A DNA stretch of 64,000 nt from an uncultured Oscillospiraceae bacterium (GTDB lineage Bacteria > Bacillota > Clostridia > Oscillospirales > Ruminococcaceae): the NCBI GenBank assembly GCA_905197685.1, contig CAJJZS010000010.1, forward strand, positions 23,134 to 87,133. The letters run 5' to 3'. Below the pieces are notes generated by a model. It was not told where the DNA came from and made no database searches. It saw nothing but the letters and a program-made list of their open reading frames with translations. A program made the position numbers and the translations under genes. Of the stretch, positions 1-8,881 are shown one piece after another (the stretch's first letter is position 1; each line of letters opens with the position of its first letter).

Positions 1-902
1 TGGCTTGGATTGCGGACGCTTCTTTGGCGGCGGCGGTGAGCAACGCAGGAGGATTGGGCATTATTGCGGCGATGAATGCGGACGCCCGGTGGCTCAGAGA
101 AGAAATTCATAAAGTGAGGGAATTGACCCAAAACCCCTTTGGCGTAAACATCATGCTGATGAGTCCCTTTGCCGACGAGGTGGCGCAGGTAGTGGTTGAT
201 GAAAAGGTTCCGATTGTAGTGACCGGAGCGGGAAATCCGGGGAAATATATGAAAAAATGGGTAGAAGCAGGCATTAAGGTGATTCCTGTGGTGCCGTCTA
301 CCGGTATGGCAAAATTAGCGGAGCGAAGCGGGGCATTTGCGGTGATTGCAGAGGGCGGCGAATCGGGCGGACATATCGGAGAGTTGACCACAATGACTCT
401 GGTTCCTCAGGTGTGCGATGCGGTATCTATTCCGGTGCTGGCGGCGGGAGGAATTGCCGACGGCAGAGGAATTGCGGCGGCATTGATGTTGGGAGCTTGC
501 GGCGTTCAATGCGGAACGCGTTTTTTAGTGGCAAAGGAATGTACCGTTCATCAAAATTACAAGGATAAAATTATTAAGGCAAAGGATATTGATACGATTT
601 CTACCGGAAAGCGTTTGGGGCATCCGATTCGATGCTTGAAAAATCCGTTCAGCAGAGCGTTTTTTAAACAGGAATATAATCCGAATGTCAGCGATGAGGA
701 GCTGGAACAGATGGGAGCAGGCGCGCTGCGCAAGGCTGCGAAGGAAGGCGACGAGAGAAACGGCAGCTTTATGGCAGGACAGTGCGCAGCTATGGTACAC
801 AAAGAACAGACCGCCCAGGAGATGATAGAGGAAATGTTCTGTCAGGCAGAGCATATTTTAAACGGGGCAAGCCGATTTTGCAGAGAGGAAAGCGATTGCT
901 GA
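1..902 (+). CDS. fabK: Enoyl-ACP reductase II (FabK), 5' end cut by window
   Basis: FMN-dependent enoyl-[acyl-carrier-protein] reductase of the FabK/nitronate monooxygenase TIM-barrel family, which carries out the last reduction of each fatty acid elongation cycle. The reading frame is open from base 1 (bases 1-2 fit the end of an ATG codon in the family's GGMAW motif), so the TTG at 24 is not the start and the true start lies upstream. Visible family features are WIADASLAAAVSNAGGLGII at the N-terminal side, the EGGESGGHIG phosphate-binding stretch and the AAGGIADGRGIAAAL loop. It is the first visible gene of a nine-gene fatty acid operon. Partial gene, sure of family. Confidence 0.93.
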   Translation, partial: AWIADASLAAAVSNAGGLGIIAAMNADARWLREEIHKVRELTQNPFGVNIMLMSPFADEVAQVVVDEKVPIVVTGAGNPGKYMKKWVEAGIKVIPVVPSTGMAKLAERSGAFAVIAEGGESGGHIGELTTMTLVPQVCDAVSIPVLAAGGIADGRGIAAALMLGACGVQCGTRFLVAKECTVHQNYKDKIIKAKDIDTISTGKRLGHPIRCLKNPFSRAFFKQEYNPNVSDEELEQMGAGALRKAAKEGDERNGSFMAGQCAAMVHKEQTAQEMIEEMFCQAEHILNGASRFCREESDC

Positions 903-946
903 TTATAACGCTTTAGAAATCGGGTTTGGTCGGTAAGGAGAAGCAG

Positions 947-1879
947 ATGGGGAAAACAGCATTTTTATTTGCCGGACAAGGGGCGCAGTACCCCGGAATG
1001 GGAAAGGAACTGTACGACTGTTCCGCAGCGGCAAAAAAGATTTTTGATACAGCCGATACGATTCGGGAAAACACCTCGGCGCAGTGCTTTTTCGGGGAGA
1101 AGGAAGAGCTTTCACAGACAAAAAACACACAGCCGTGCGTTTACTGCACCGACCTTGCGGCAGCGGCAGCGTTGCAGGAAGCGGGAATTTGGGCGGACGG
1201 AGCGGCAGGATTTTCTTTGGGAGAAACAGCGGCGCTTACCTTTGCGGGGGCATTTCGTTTTGAAGCGGGAATGGATTTTATCTGCCGCAGAGCGCAGGTA
1301 ATGGAAGAGGCGGCAAAGGCGCATCCCGCAGGAATGGCTGCGGTGCTGAAGCTGAGCCGAGAAAAAACAGAGGAGCTTTGCAAGGAATTTCGTCAGGTGT
1401 ACCCGGTGAATTACAACTGCCCCGGACAGATTGCGGTTGCTGCCTGCAAGGAAGAATTGCCGGAATTTTGCAGCAGGGTACAGCAGGAAAAAGGACGCGC
1501 GGCAGAGCTTGCGGTGAGCGGCGGATTTCACTCTCTGTTTATGCAAGACGCGGCACAAAGTCTAAAAGAGCAACAGGAAGATATTTTACTGACAGCACCT
1601 AAGATTCCCGTTTATGCCAATTTGACCGCAAAGCCTTATTCACAGCAGGCGCAGACAAACAGGGAGATGCTGATTGCGCAGATTTATTCGCCGGTGCGCT
1701 GGGAAGAAACGATTATGCAGATGATTTCGGACGGATTTGACACCTTTATTGAGGTGGGTCCGGGGAAAACGCTGAGCGGGTTTATGAAAAAAATCAGCAA
1801 GGAAGCGGCTGTTTATCATGTGGAGGACCGCCGCAGTTTGGAAGAAACGATAACGGCTTTGGCAAGGCGTTCATCATAA
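947..1879 (+). CDS. fabD: Malonyl-CoA:ACP transacylase
   Basis: Transfers malonyl from CoA to acyl carrier protein to feed chain elongation. The 310-residue length fits the family. The oxyanion-hole motif GQGAQ is at residues 10-14 and the nucleophile motif GFSLGE at 88-93, with serine 90; most homologues have His where this one has Phe (GHSLG). A GFHSLFM motif supplies the catalytic His. The frame can be opened at a TTG at 926, but the ATG at 947 lies 6 nt after a clear TAAGGAG (934-940), so 947 is chosen. Third-position and spacing context places it in the fab operon, 44 nt after fabK. Confidence 0.95.
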   Translation: MGKTAFLFAGQGAQYPGMGKELYDCSAAAKKIFDTADTIRENTSAQCFFGEKEELSQTKNTQPCVYCTDLAAAAALQEAGIWADGAAGFSLGETAALTFAGAFRFEAGMDFICRRAQVMEEAAKAHPAGMAAVLKLSREKTEELCKEFRQVYPVNYNCPGQIAVAACKEELPEFCSRVQQEKGRAAELAVSGGFHSLFMQDAAQSLKEQQEDILLTAPKIPVYANLTAKPYSQQAQTNREMLIAQIYSPVRWEETIMQMISDGFDTFIEVGPGKTLSGFMKKISKEAAVYHVEDRRSLEETITALARRSS

Positions 1880-1896
1880 AATCGGAGGATTCAGTC

Positions 1897-2637
1897 ATGG
1901 AAAAAAGAAGAACGGCGTTAGTAACCGGAGCATCCCGAGGAATCGGCAGAGCGATTGCGGAGCGTCTGGCAAAAGAAGGCTGCGATGTGGCGGTAATCTA
2001 TGCGGGAAACCGGGAGGCAGCGGAACAAACCTGCCAAATGGTGGAAGAAGCGGGAGGAAAGAGCCTTTGTATCCGCTGTGATGTTGCCGACCCCGAGCAG
2101 AGCAGGCAGGCGGTGCAGACTGTGTGCCAGGAGTGGGGCGGAATCGACATTTTAGTCAACAATGCGGGCATTGTAAAGGACGCCCTGGTTTTGTCGATGA
2201 AGGAAGAAGAATTTCAGGAAGTGCTGCAAACCAATCTCAGCGGCGCATTTTATATGATTAAAAACTGCTACCATCAGTTTATGAAAAGAAAGTCGGGGAG
2301 AATCATCAATATCAGTTCGGTTTCCGGTTTAATGGGAAACGCAGGGCAGGCAAACTATGCTGCGGCAAAGGCGGGCATGATTGGTCTGACCAAATCGGTG
2401 GCGAAGGAGTTAGCGGGAAGAAATGTGACTTGCAACGCGATTGCGCCGGGATTTATCAAGACCGAGATGACCGATGCTCTTTCCGAACGGGTGAAAGAAG
2501 GGGCCTGCGCCCAAATTCCGATGAAAAAGATGGGGCAGAGCGAAGATGTTGCGGCGGCGGTTGCCTTTTTAGCGGGGGAGGACGCCGCATATATCACCGG
2601 ACAGGTACTTTGTGTGGACGGCGGACTGAGTATGTAA
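1897..2637 (+). CDS. fabG: 3-oxoacyl-ACP reductase
   Basis: NADPH-dependent short-chain dehydrogenase that reduces beta-ketoacyl-ACP. The 246 residues carry the cofactor motif TGASRGIG (10-17), the NNAG motif (about 88-91), the catalytic serine region INISSVSG (about residues 137-144) and YAAAK with Tyr154 and Lys158. It sits between fabD and fabF with only 17 nt to fabD, as in other Clostridia. Start ATG is preceded by a GGAGG-like site. Confidence 0.96.
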   Translation: MEKRRTALVTGASRGIGRAIAERLAKEGCDVAVIYAGNREAAEQTCQMVEEAGGKSLCIRCDVADPEQSRQAVQTVCQEWGGIDILVNNAGIVKDALVLSMKEEEFQEVLQTNLSGAFYMIKNCYHQFMKRKSGRIINISSVSGLMGNAGQANYAAAKAGMIGLTKSVAKELAGRNVTCNAIAPGFIKTEMTDALSERVKEGACAQIPMKKMGQSEDVAAAVAFLAGEDAAYITGQVLCVDGGLSM

Positions 2638-2676
2638 CAGCAGCAAAAAACGGCAAGCGGTAAGGGAGAAGAAAAG

Positions 2677-3921
2677 ATGAACAGAGTGGTTGTGACCGGA
2701 ATGGGAGTTATCTCTCCGGTAGGAAATGATACAGAGAGCTTTTGGAACAGTCTGACCGAAGGAAAAAGCGGAATCGGAACCATTACCCGTTTTGATCTGA
2801 GCGGACAGAAGGTGACGGTGGCGGCGCAAGTAAAAGATTTTGACCCCTGCCGCTATATGGAAAAGGCGCAGGTGAGAAAGACCGATTTGTTTGCGCAGTA
2901 CGCTGTGGCGGCGGCAGTGCAGGCGATGGAGGATTCGGGACTGAAAGCGGGGGAAAACATTGACGCGGAGCGTTTGGGCGTTTATGTCGGTTCGGGAACG
3001 GGCGGCATCAACACCATCAGCGAACAGTGTGAGAAATTTTTCTCGCAGGGAGCCCGCTATGTTTCTCCGTTTTTGATTCCGATGATGATTTGCAACATCG
3101 CTTCGGGAAACATTGCGATTCGATTTAACGCCCAGGGAGTAAATCTTCCGGTTGTAACAGCCTGCGCAACCTCGACCCACGCAATCGGAGAGGCGTTTCG
3201 CGCCATTAAACACGGGTATGCGGACGCAATCATTACCGGAGGGGCGGAAGCGGCAATCAATCCGGTGGGGGTTGCGGGATTTGCAAACTGCAAGGCGCTG
3301 ACCACCTGTGAGGACCCGGAATCTGCCTGTACCCCGTTTGACAAGCGCAGAAGCGGTTTTGTAATGGGGGAAGGCGGAGGAATCCTGGTGTTGGAGGAAT
3401 ACGAACACGCAAAGGCGAGGGGTGCGAAGATTTATGCGGAGATTGTGGGATATGCAAATACCTGCGATGCCTATCATATCACAGCGCCCGACCCGGAAGC
3501 TCAGGGAGCAAAGCGGGCATTTTGTATGGCGTTGCAGGAGTCCGGCGCGACAAACCTTGCGGGCGAAACGATTTATATCAATGCGCACGGAACCGGAACA
3601 CCGCTAAATGACCGCTGTGAAACCAAGGCAATCAGACTTGCGTTGAAAGAGGCGGCGGAACAGGCGTTGGTAAGTTCGACAAAATCCATGACGGGGCATA
3701 TGCTGGGCGCAGCGGGCGCGGCGGAAGCAATCGCCTGCGTTTTAACGCTGTGTACAGGGGTTGTTCCGCCCACCATTCATTATGAACAGCCGGATGAGGA
3801 TTGTGATTTAAACTATGTTCCAAACAAGGCGGTGCGGGCGAACATCAGCCTTGCCCTTTCCGATTCTTTGGGATTCGGCGGGCACAATGCCTGTCTTGCA
3901 TTTCGTCCGGTGAAGGAGTAG
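2677..3921 (+). CDS. fabF: Beta-ketoacyl-ACP synthase II
   Basis: Condensing enzyme that joins malonyl-ACP to the growing acyl-ACP. The 414 residues have the thiolase fold landmarks: nucleophile Cys163 in VVTACATSTH, the first catalytic His in NAHGTGTPLND and the second in STKSMTGHMLGAAGA, plus the C-terminal NSLGFGGHNA-type loop (DSLGFGGHNACL). AAGGGAGAAGAAAAG precedes the ATG. Its place after fabG and before accB is the usual order. Confidence 0.96.
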   Translation: MNRVVVTGMGVISPVGNDTESFWNSLTEGKSGIGTITRFDLSGQKVTVAAQVKDFDPCRYMEKAQVRKTDLFAQYAVAAAVQAMEDSGLKAGENIDAERLGVYVGSGTGGINTISEQCEKFFSQGARYVSPFLIPMMICNIASGNIAIRFNAQGVNLPVVTACATSTHAIGEAFRAIKHGYADAIITGGAEAAINPVGVAGFANCKALTTCEDPESACTPFDKRRSGFVMGEGGGILVLEEYEHAKARGAKIYAEIVGYANTCDAYHITAPDPEAQGAKRAFCMALQESGATNLAGETIYINAHGTGTPLNDRCETKAIRLALKEAAEQALVSSTKSMTGHMLGAAGAAEAIACVLTLCTGVVPPTIHYEQPDEDCDLNYVPNKAVRANISLALSDSLGFGGHNACLAFRPVKE

Positions 3922-3926
3922 ACAAG

Positions 3927-4400
3927 ATGAACATTCAGGAAATCAGAGAACTGGCAAAGATTATGAGCGAAACGGGGCTTACCTCACTGCACCTGACCGA
4001 AGGGGTGCTGGATATTCATTTGGAGCGTCCGGCAAAAGAGGGAACCGTTTGGGGCAAAGAGGAAGCCGCAGACGAAAACAACGCACAGGCAGAGCAGGAC
4101 AGCGCCCGTCAGGAGGAGCCTGCGCAGCAGGAGATTCCTTTGGAAAAACCGCCGGAAAATCAGGAGCTGAAAACGGTTTGTTCCCCGATGGTGGGTGTGT
4201 TTTACGATTCCCCTTCCCCGGACGCACCGCCGTTTGTCCGAGTGGGCAGCAAGGTAAAAAAAGGGGATGTACTGTGTATCATTGAAGCGATGAAGCTGAT
4301 GAACGAGATTACAGCCGAATGTGACGGGGAAATTGCCGCGGTTTGTATCAAGAGCGGTGAAGTAGCAGAATACGGACAGACTTTATTCGAGGTGCGATGA
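3927..4400 (+). CDS. accB: Biotin carboxyl carrier protein of acetyl-CoA carboxylase
   Basis: Carries the biotin that shuttles CO2 from AccC to the AccA/AccD transferase. The N-terminal 35 residues form the conserved head, residues 40-80 are a Glu/Gln/Pro/Ala-rich linker, and the C-terminal biotinyl domain has EAMKLMNE with the biotinylated lysine at about 123. 157 residues is normal. It starts 5 nt after fabF, suggesting translational coupling. Confidence 0.96.
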   Translation: MNIQEIRELAKIMSETGLTSLHLTEGVLDIHLERPAKEGTVWGKEEAADENNAQAEQDSARQEEPAQQEIPLEKPPENQELKTVCSPMVGVFYDSPSPDAPPFVRVGSKVKKGDVLCIIEAMKLMNEITAECDGEIAAVCIKSGEVAEYGQTLFEVR

Positions 4401-4413
4401 GATGGGAGCAAAG

Positions 4414-4872
4414 ATGACACAGGAAGAAATTAAAAAAATACTTCCGCATCGGGATAATATGCTGCTGGTGCAGGAGGCGTGGCTGTGCGATGACGAGCCG
4501 AATGAGGACGGGCAGATTGTAAAATGCAGGGGAAATTACACTGTTTCGGGCGAGGAATGGTTTTTAAAGGGACATTTCCCGGGAAATCCTGTGGTGCCGG
4601 GGGTGGTGCTGTGCGAAATGATGGCGCAGACCTGCTGCGTTTTGCTTGCCAATCAAGCGAAGGAAAACGAGAAAATGACCCCATATTTTACCAGTTTGGA
4701 CAAGGTGAAGTTCCGCAACAAGGTGCTGCCGGGGGATAAACTGGAGATGGAATGTGAACTGTTAAAGGTAAGAGAGCCGTTTTATTTTGCGAAAGGCAAA
4801 GGATATGTCAACGGAAAACTGTGCGTGTGCGGGGAATTTTCCTTTGCGTGTCTGAAAGACGCCGCAGAGTAA
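4414..4872 (+). CDS. fabZ: 3-hydroxyacyl-ACP dehydratase
   Basis: Hot-dog fold dehydratase that removes water from 3-hydroxyacyl-ACP. It has the family start IKKILPHRDNMLLVQ and the active-site motif GHFPGNPVVPGV with catalytic His, followed by LCEMMAQ with the catalytic Glu. An in-frame ATG at 4402 overlaps the accB stop region, but GGGAG at 4404-4408 is well spaced for the ATG at 4414, which I prefer (152 residues). Part of the fab-acc operon. Confidence 0.95.
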   Translation: MTQEEIKKILPHRDNMLLVQEAWLCDDEPNEDGQIVKCRGNYTVSGEEWFLKGHFPGNPVVPGVVLCEMMAQTCCVLLANQAKENEKMTPYFTSLDKVKFRNKVLPGDKLEMECELLKVREPFYFAKGKGYVNGKLCVCGEFSFACLKDAAE

Positions 4873-4891
4873 AGGCGTGGGAGGGGAAAAG

Positions 4892-6229
4892 ATGTTTTCA
4901 AAGATTTTAGTTGCAAACCGCGGGGAAATTGCGGTTCGGATTATCCGCGCCTGCAAGGAGATGGGAATTTCCACCGTTGCGGTTTTTTCTCAGGCAGACC
5001 GCGACGCGCTTCACGTCAGCCTTGCGGATGAAAGCTACTGCATCGGTCCCGCTCCCGCAGGAGAAAGCTATCTGAATATGGCGGCGATTATCTCCGCAGC
5101 CATCTGTTCGGGAGCGCAGGCGATTCATCCGGGATACGGGCTGCTGTCTGAAAACGCGCAGTTTGCCGCTCTTTGCGAAGAATGTCACATCACATTTATC
5201 GGACCCGAAGCGCAGACGATTGCAAAAGCGGGAGATAAGGACAGCGCGAGAAAAACCATGCAGGCGGCGGGTGTTCCGGTGATTCCCGGCTGCGATGCGG
5301 TGGCAGATTTAAAGGAAGCCAGAGAGCAGGCGAAAAAAATCGGTTTCCCGCTGCTGATGAAGGCGCGGGCAGGCGGCGGCGGACGGGGAATCCGTCTGGT
5401 GAAAAGCATGGAAGAGGTGGACAACGCCTATCTGAGCGCTTCTCGGGAAGCGATGAACGCATTTGGGGACGGCGGCATTTATATGGAAAAATATTTGTAT
5501 CCGGCAAAGCACATTGAGATGCAGATTTTGTGCGATAACTTTGGCGCGGCAGTTTGTCTGGGCGAGCGGGAATGTTCGATTCAGAGAAAGAACCAGAAGC
5601 TGATTGAAGAATGTCCCTCCTCCTCTTTGGATAAAAAATGCAGAGAAAAGATGATGCGGGCGGCGGTGAAGGCTGCAAAGGCGGTGCAATACCGAAATGC
5701 TGGCACGGTGGAGTTTTTGGTGGATAAAGAGGGAAACTTTTACTTTATGGAGATGAACACCAGACTTCAGGTAGAGCATACCGTGACCGAAATGGTGACG
5801 GGATATGACCTTGTGAAATGGCAAATCCGTATTGCGGCGGGACAGCGTCTGGGATTTACCCAAAAGGACGTACATTTAAACGGACACGCAATCGAGTGCC
5901 GCATCAATGCGGAGGACCCGGAGCGCAGCTTTATGCCCAGCTGCGGCAAGGTAACGCTGCTTCATGTTCCGGGCGGTCCGTGGGTGCGATTTGATACGGC
6001 GCTGTATCAGGATTATGTGATACCGCCGTATTATGATTCGATGATCGGCAAGCTGGTGGTGTTTGCAAAAACCAGAGAAGAAGCGATTCGGAAATTGCAG
6101 GCGGCGTTATGCGAGTTGGTCATTGAGGGGGTTGCGCATAACAGCAGAATGCACATGGAGCTGCTGAGTGATGCGGACTTTAAACTGGGCGATTACTATA
6201 CCGATTTTATCGCAAAGCGAAGCAGATAG
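4892..6229 (+). CDS. accC: Biotin carboxylase subunit of acetyl-CoA carboxylase
   Basis: ATP-grasp enzyme that carboxylates the biotin on AccB. It starts MFSKILVANRGEIAVRIIRA, typical of the family, has the glycine-rich ATP-binding stretch KARAGGGGRGIR and the metal/catalytic region EMNTRLQVEHTVTE. The frame can be opened at a GTG at 4877, but GGGAGGGG (4880-4887) sits just upstream of the ATG at 4892, giving the usual 445 residues. Confidence 0.96.
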   Translation: MFSKILVANRGEIAVRIIRACKEMGISTVAVFSQADRDALHVSLADESYCIGPAPAGESYLNMAAIISAAICSGAQAIHPGYGLLSENAQFAALCEECHITFIGPEAQTIAKAGDKDSARKTMQAAGVPVIPGCDAVADLKEAREQAKKIGFPLLMKARAGGGGRGIRLVKSMEEVDNAYLSASREAMNAFGDGGIYMEKYLYPAKHIEMQILCDNFGAAVCLGERECSIQRKNQKLIEECPSSSLDKKCREKMMRAAVKAAKAVQYRNAGTVEFLVDKEGNFYFMEMNTRLQVEHTVTEMVTGYDLVKWQIRIAAGQRLGFTQKDVHLNGHAIECRINAEDPERSFMPSCGKVTLLHVPGGPWVRFDTALYQDYVIPPYYDSMIGKLVVFAKTREEAIRKLQAALCELVIEGVAHNSRMHMELLSDADFKLGDYYTDFIAKRSR

Positions 6230-6254
6230 GCATCTGTAAAAAGGAGAACGAGCG

Positions 6255-7133
6255 ATGCTTTCAAAAAAATTGTTTCAAAAACCAAAGAATGATTTGGAAA
6301 ACTACGAGAAAATTGTTAAGGAGAGCTGTCCCTCGGTGCCGGACGAACTGTGTCTGTCCTGCCCAAAATGCAAAAATATTTTGTTTATCAGCCAGCTGAG
6401 CGAAGCGTACGGAACCTGTCCGAAGTGCGGGCATTTGTTCCGAATCAATTCGCGTCAGAGAATCGGCATAATTGCGGACGAGGGCAGCTTTGTTGAGCAT
6501 GACGAGGGAATGTGTTCGGTAAATCCGCTTGATTTTCCCGGATATGAAAGCAAGCTCAGGCACGCGTTTCTGGACAGCAGGGAGAAGGACAGCGTGGTTT
6601 GCGGGGAGTGTACCGTCAACTCCTATCCGACCTGCCTGTTTGTGATGGAACCGAACTTTATGATGGGGAGCATGGGTTCGGTAGTGGGTGAGAAAATTAC
6701 CCGCCTGTTTGAATATGCGACGCGGAACAGTCTGCCGGTTATCGGTTACACTGTTTCGGGCGGAGCGAGGATGCAGGAAGGCATTTTATCGCTGATGCAG
6801 ATGGCAAAGACAAGCGGCGCGGTAAAAAAACACAGCGATGCGGGAAACCTGTATATTACGGTATTAACCGACCCGACCACAGGAGGAGTGAGCGCAAGCT
6901 TTGCGATGCAGGGAGATATTATCTTAGCCGAACCGAACGCTTTGGTTGGCTTTGCAGGTCCCAGAGTGATTGAACAGACCCTTCGGCAAAAACTGCCGGA
7001 GGGATTTCAACGGGCGGAATTTTTGCAGGAAAAAGGTTTTGTGGACGCAGTGGTGGAACGAAAGGAACAGAAGGATTATCTGACCCGGCTGTTGGCTTTG
7101 CATTGCAAAACGGCTTTTGAGGAGGCGCGATAG
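6255..7133 (+). CDS. accD: Acetyl-CoA carboxylase carboxyltransferase beta subunit
   Basis: One half of the carboxyltransferase that moves CO2 from biotin to acetyl-CoA. The N-terminal part has a four-cysteine zinc ribbon (CPKCKNILF then CPKCGHLF), followed by the crotonase-fold domain with SGGARMQEGI and TTGGVSASFA. 292 residues is usual. It lies between accC and accA and ends 2 nt before accA starts. Confidence 0.96.
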   Translation: MLSKKLFQKPKNDLENYEKIVKESCPSVPDELCLSCPKCKNILFISQLSEAYGTCPKCGHLFRINSRQRIGIIADEGSFVEHDEGMCSVNPLDFPGYESKLRHAFLDSREKDSVVCGECTVNSYPTCLFVMEPNFMMGSMGSVVGEKITRLFEYATRNSLPVIGYTVSGGARMQEGILSLMQMAKTSGAVKKHSDAGNLYITVLTDPTTGGVSASFAMQGDIILAEPNALVGFAGPRVIEQTLRQKLPEGFQRAEFLQEKGFVDAVVERKEQKDYLTRLLALHCKTAFEEAR

Positions 7134-7135
7134 GA

Positions 7136-7939
7136 ATGGACGCTTACAAACGAGTGGAGGCGGCAAGGGCAAAAGGACGCCCGAGCGGCAGCGACTTTAT
7201 CCAAAACATCTTCGATGATTTTTTGGAGATGCACGGAGACCGCCGTTTTGCGGACGACCGCGCTGTGATAGCGGGCATCGGCAGGCTGTACGATATGCCG
7301 GTGACGGTGATTGCCATTGAACGCGGAAAGGACACCAAGGACAAAGTTGGGCGTAACTTTGGCTGCGCCCACCCGGAGGGCTACCGCAAGGCGCTGCGTC
7401 AGATGAAGTTGGCAGAAAAATTTGGCAGACCGGTTATCTGTTTTATCGATACTTCCGGCGCATATTGCGGAATTGAGGCGGAAGAACGAGGACAGGCACA
7501 GGCGATTGCGGAAAATCTGCTGGAAATGATGAGCTTAAAAACGCCCGTTATCTCGGTGTTAACCGGAGAGGGCGGAAGCGGCGGCGCGCTGGGACTGGCT
7601 GTTGCCGACGAGGTGTGGATGCTGGAAAACGCGGTGTATTCGGTGATTTCCCCCGAGGGGTGCGCGAGCATTCTATGGAAAGACGCTTCCAAACGAAAGG
7701 AAGCGGCGGAATGTTTAAAGCTGACAGCGGAAGATTTATTGGAGCGCAGGATTGTCGAGCGAATTATCCGTGAACCGCTTGACGGTAAAAAAGGATTTGA
7801 CCGGGTGTACCGAAAGCTGAAAAAAGATTTATACAGCGCCTTTTCCCAGGGCAAAAAACTGAGTGTGGAGGAACTGACAGAGCGAAGATACCAACGATTT
7901 CGCAGAATGGGGGAATTTTCCGAACCGGTGATTTCCTGA
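7136..7939 (+). CDS. accA: Acetyl-CoA carboxylase carboxyltransferase alpha subunit
   Basis: Partner of AccD. It has the AccA landmarks FIDTSGAYCGIEAEERGQ, GEGGSGGALGLA and SPEGCASILWKDA. At 267 residues it lacks the long N-terminal extension of the E. coli protein, as is common in Clostridia. Its GGAGG site lies in the last codons of accD, so the two subunits are probably translated in a coupled way. Last gene of the operon, followed by a terminator. Confidence 0.95.
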   Translation: MDAYKRVEAARAKGRPSGSDFIQNIFDDFLEMHGDRRFADDRAVIAGIGRLYDMPVTVIAIERGKDTKDKVGRNFGCAHPEGYRKALRQMKLAEKFGRPVICFIDTSGAYCGIEAEERGQAQAIAENLLEMMSLKTPVISVLTGEGGSGGALGLAVADEVWMLENAVYSVISPEGCASILWKDASKRKEAAECLKLTAEDLLERRIVERIIREPLDGKKGFDRVYRKLKKDLYSAFSQGKKLSVEELTERRYQRFRRMGEFSEPVIS

Positions 7940-7962
7940 AAAAACAAAAAAAGAAAACAAAA

Positions 7963-7999
7963 AGCCGGACCCTTTGCGTGGGGTTCGGCTTTGCTTTTG
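7963..7999 (+). terminator. Intrinsic terminator of the fab-acc operon
   Basis: AGCCGGACCC (7963-7972) pairs with GGGGTTCGGCT (7980-7990), with G-U pairs, and is followed by a T-rich stretch. It starts about 24 nt after the accA stop. Confidence 0.75.
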
Positions 8000-8005
8000 A
8001 TAAAA

Positions 8006-8293
8006 TCAATCGTTTTTCTTATTGTGGCGTTCCATCCAGATGTCTGTAATCGCAAGCGCTTCGTACAGACTGTCGCGCTCGGCTTTGTTTAGCATACGCT
8101 CCTTTAAGGGGAGGGTTTCATCGGTGGAAATCAACTGAACCGCAACCTTATTTGCCTGTTGCAGCCCGTTTTGTTCCCGCTGACTTTTGATTTGCAGATG
8201 AGCGACGCACTTGTCCCCCATACTTCCGTAATAGAGCGTATCTCCGCTGCGCACCAGCGGTTTTCCTTTATAAGTTAAAAATTCCTGCGGCAT
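8006..8293 (-). CDS. Conserved-looking small protein of unknown function
   Basis: A 95-residue soluble protein that I do not recognise. It has no signal peptide or membrane segment. The sequence starts MPQEFLTYKGKPLVRSGDTL, suggesting a small beta-rich N-terminal part, and ends in a charged helix with DIWMERHNKKND. GGGAG lies 8 nt before the ATG, and codon use resembles the neighbours. It lies downstream of ireB on the same strand, separated by a terminator-like hairpin, so it may have reduced or separate expression. No function can be assigned. Confidence 0.7.
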   Translation of the reverse strand: MPQEFLTYKGKPLVRSGDTLYYGSMGDKCVAHLQIKSQREQNGLQQANKVAVQLISTDETLPLKERMLNKAERDSLYEALAITDIWMERHNKKND

Positions 8294-8334
8294 GGCACAA
8301 GCTCCCTTCTAATCCGGTTTTGGCGCGTTCTGAC

Positions 8335-8365
8335 AAAAAAGCGGACAGCCGCATCAGCCATCCGC
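8335..8365 (-). terminator. Intrinsic terminator after ireB
   Basis: On the minus strand GCGGATGGC and GCGGCTGTCCGC form a stem (8341-8365) followed by TTTTTT (8340-8335). It lies just after the ireB stop. Confidence 0.65.
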
Positions 8366-8392
8366 ACCGTCTTTTTGCAACACAAAGAGTTC

Positions 8393-8638
8393 CTATTCGT
8401 TTAGATAGGATTTGACAAGGATTTGCAGCAGCTCATCGCGGTCGATGCGGCGAATCAGGCTGCGGGCGTTGTTGTAGGTGGTGATATAGGTGGGGTCTTC
8501 GGAAAGGATGTATCCGACAATCTGATTGATCGGATTGTACCCTTTTTGTCTGAGCGCATCATAGATAACGGTTAATGTTTTTTTGATCTCCTTTTCCTTA
8601 TCGTCATGCAAAGAAAAAGAGATGGTTGGTTCATGCAT
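8393..8638 (-). CDS. ireB: IreB family regulatory phosphoprotein
   Basis: Member of the IreB/UPF0297 family (YrzL in Bacillus), a small protein phosphorylated by the PASTA kinase IreK in Enterococcus and tied to cell envelope stress control. The match is clear through the conserved stretches KGYNPINQIVGYILSEDPTY and NNARSLIRRIDRDELL. The frame opens at 8668, but GGGAGGT stands 5 nt before the ATG at 8638, giving 81 residues, the family's usual length. In many Firmicutes ireB lies next to alaS and ruvX; here alaS is about 42 kb away. Confidence 0.9.
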   Translation of the reverse strand: MHEPTISFSLHDDKEKEIKKTLTVIYDALRQKGYNPINQIVGYILSEDPTYITTYNNARSLIRRIDRDELLQILVKSYLNE

Positions 8639-8753
8639 ATAGGATACCTCCCGTTTTTCTTTTTGCAAAGGAAAGGCAGCTTTCCCTTACAAAACAGAAT
8701 TTTCATTTGTCCCCGAGGACAGTTTATCTGAAACCATAAATCAATATATTACT

Positions 8754-8782
8754 ATCATACCGCAAAAGCGGATATTTTTCAA
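8754..8782 (-). promoter_or_regulatory. Sigma-A type promoter of ireB
   Basis: TTGAAA (8782-8777), 17-nt spacer, TATGAT (8759-8754) on the minus strand. The 5' leader that follows contains a small TGTCC/GGACA hairpin (8709-8722). Confidence 0.65.
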
Positions 8783-8881
8783 CCGACCGGAGCAATTTTA
8801 TTCTATTTCTTATAATTTTTTGAGGGGGATATAGGAATTATGCACAAATATAAAGAGAAAAAGAAGGCGGATTTGCAGCAA

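Noticed and set aside
2569..3588. Minus-strand open frame of 339 codons opposite fabG/fabF
   Set aside because: It runs antisense to two well-supported genes, lacks a domain or ribosome binding site, and its composition (Arg, His, Cys rich) is that of a shadow frame.
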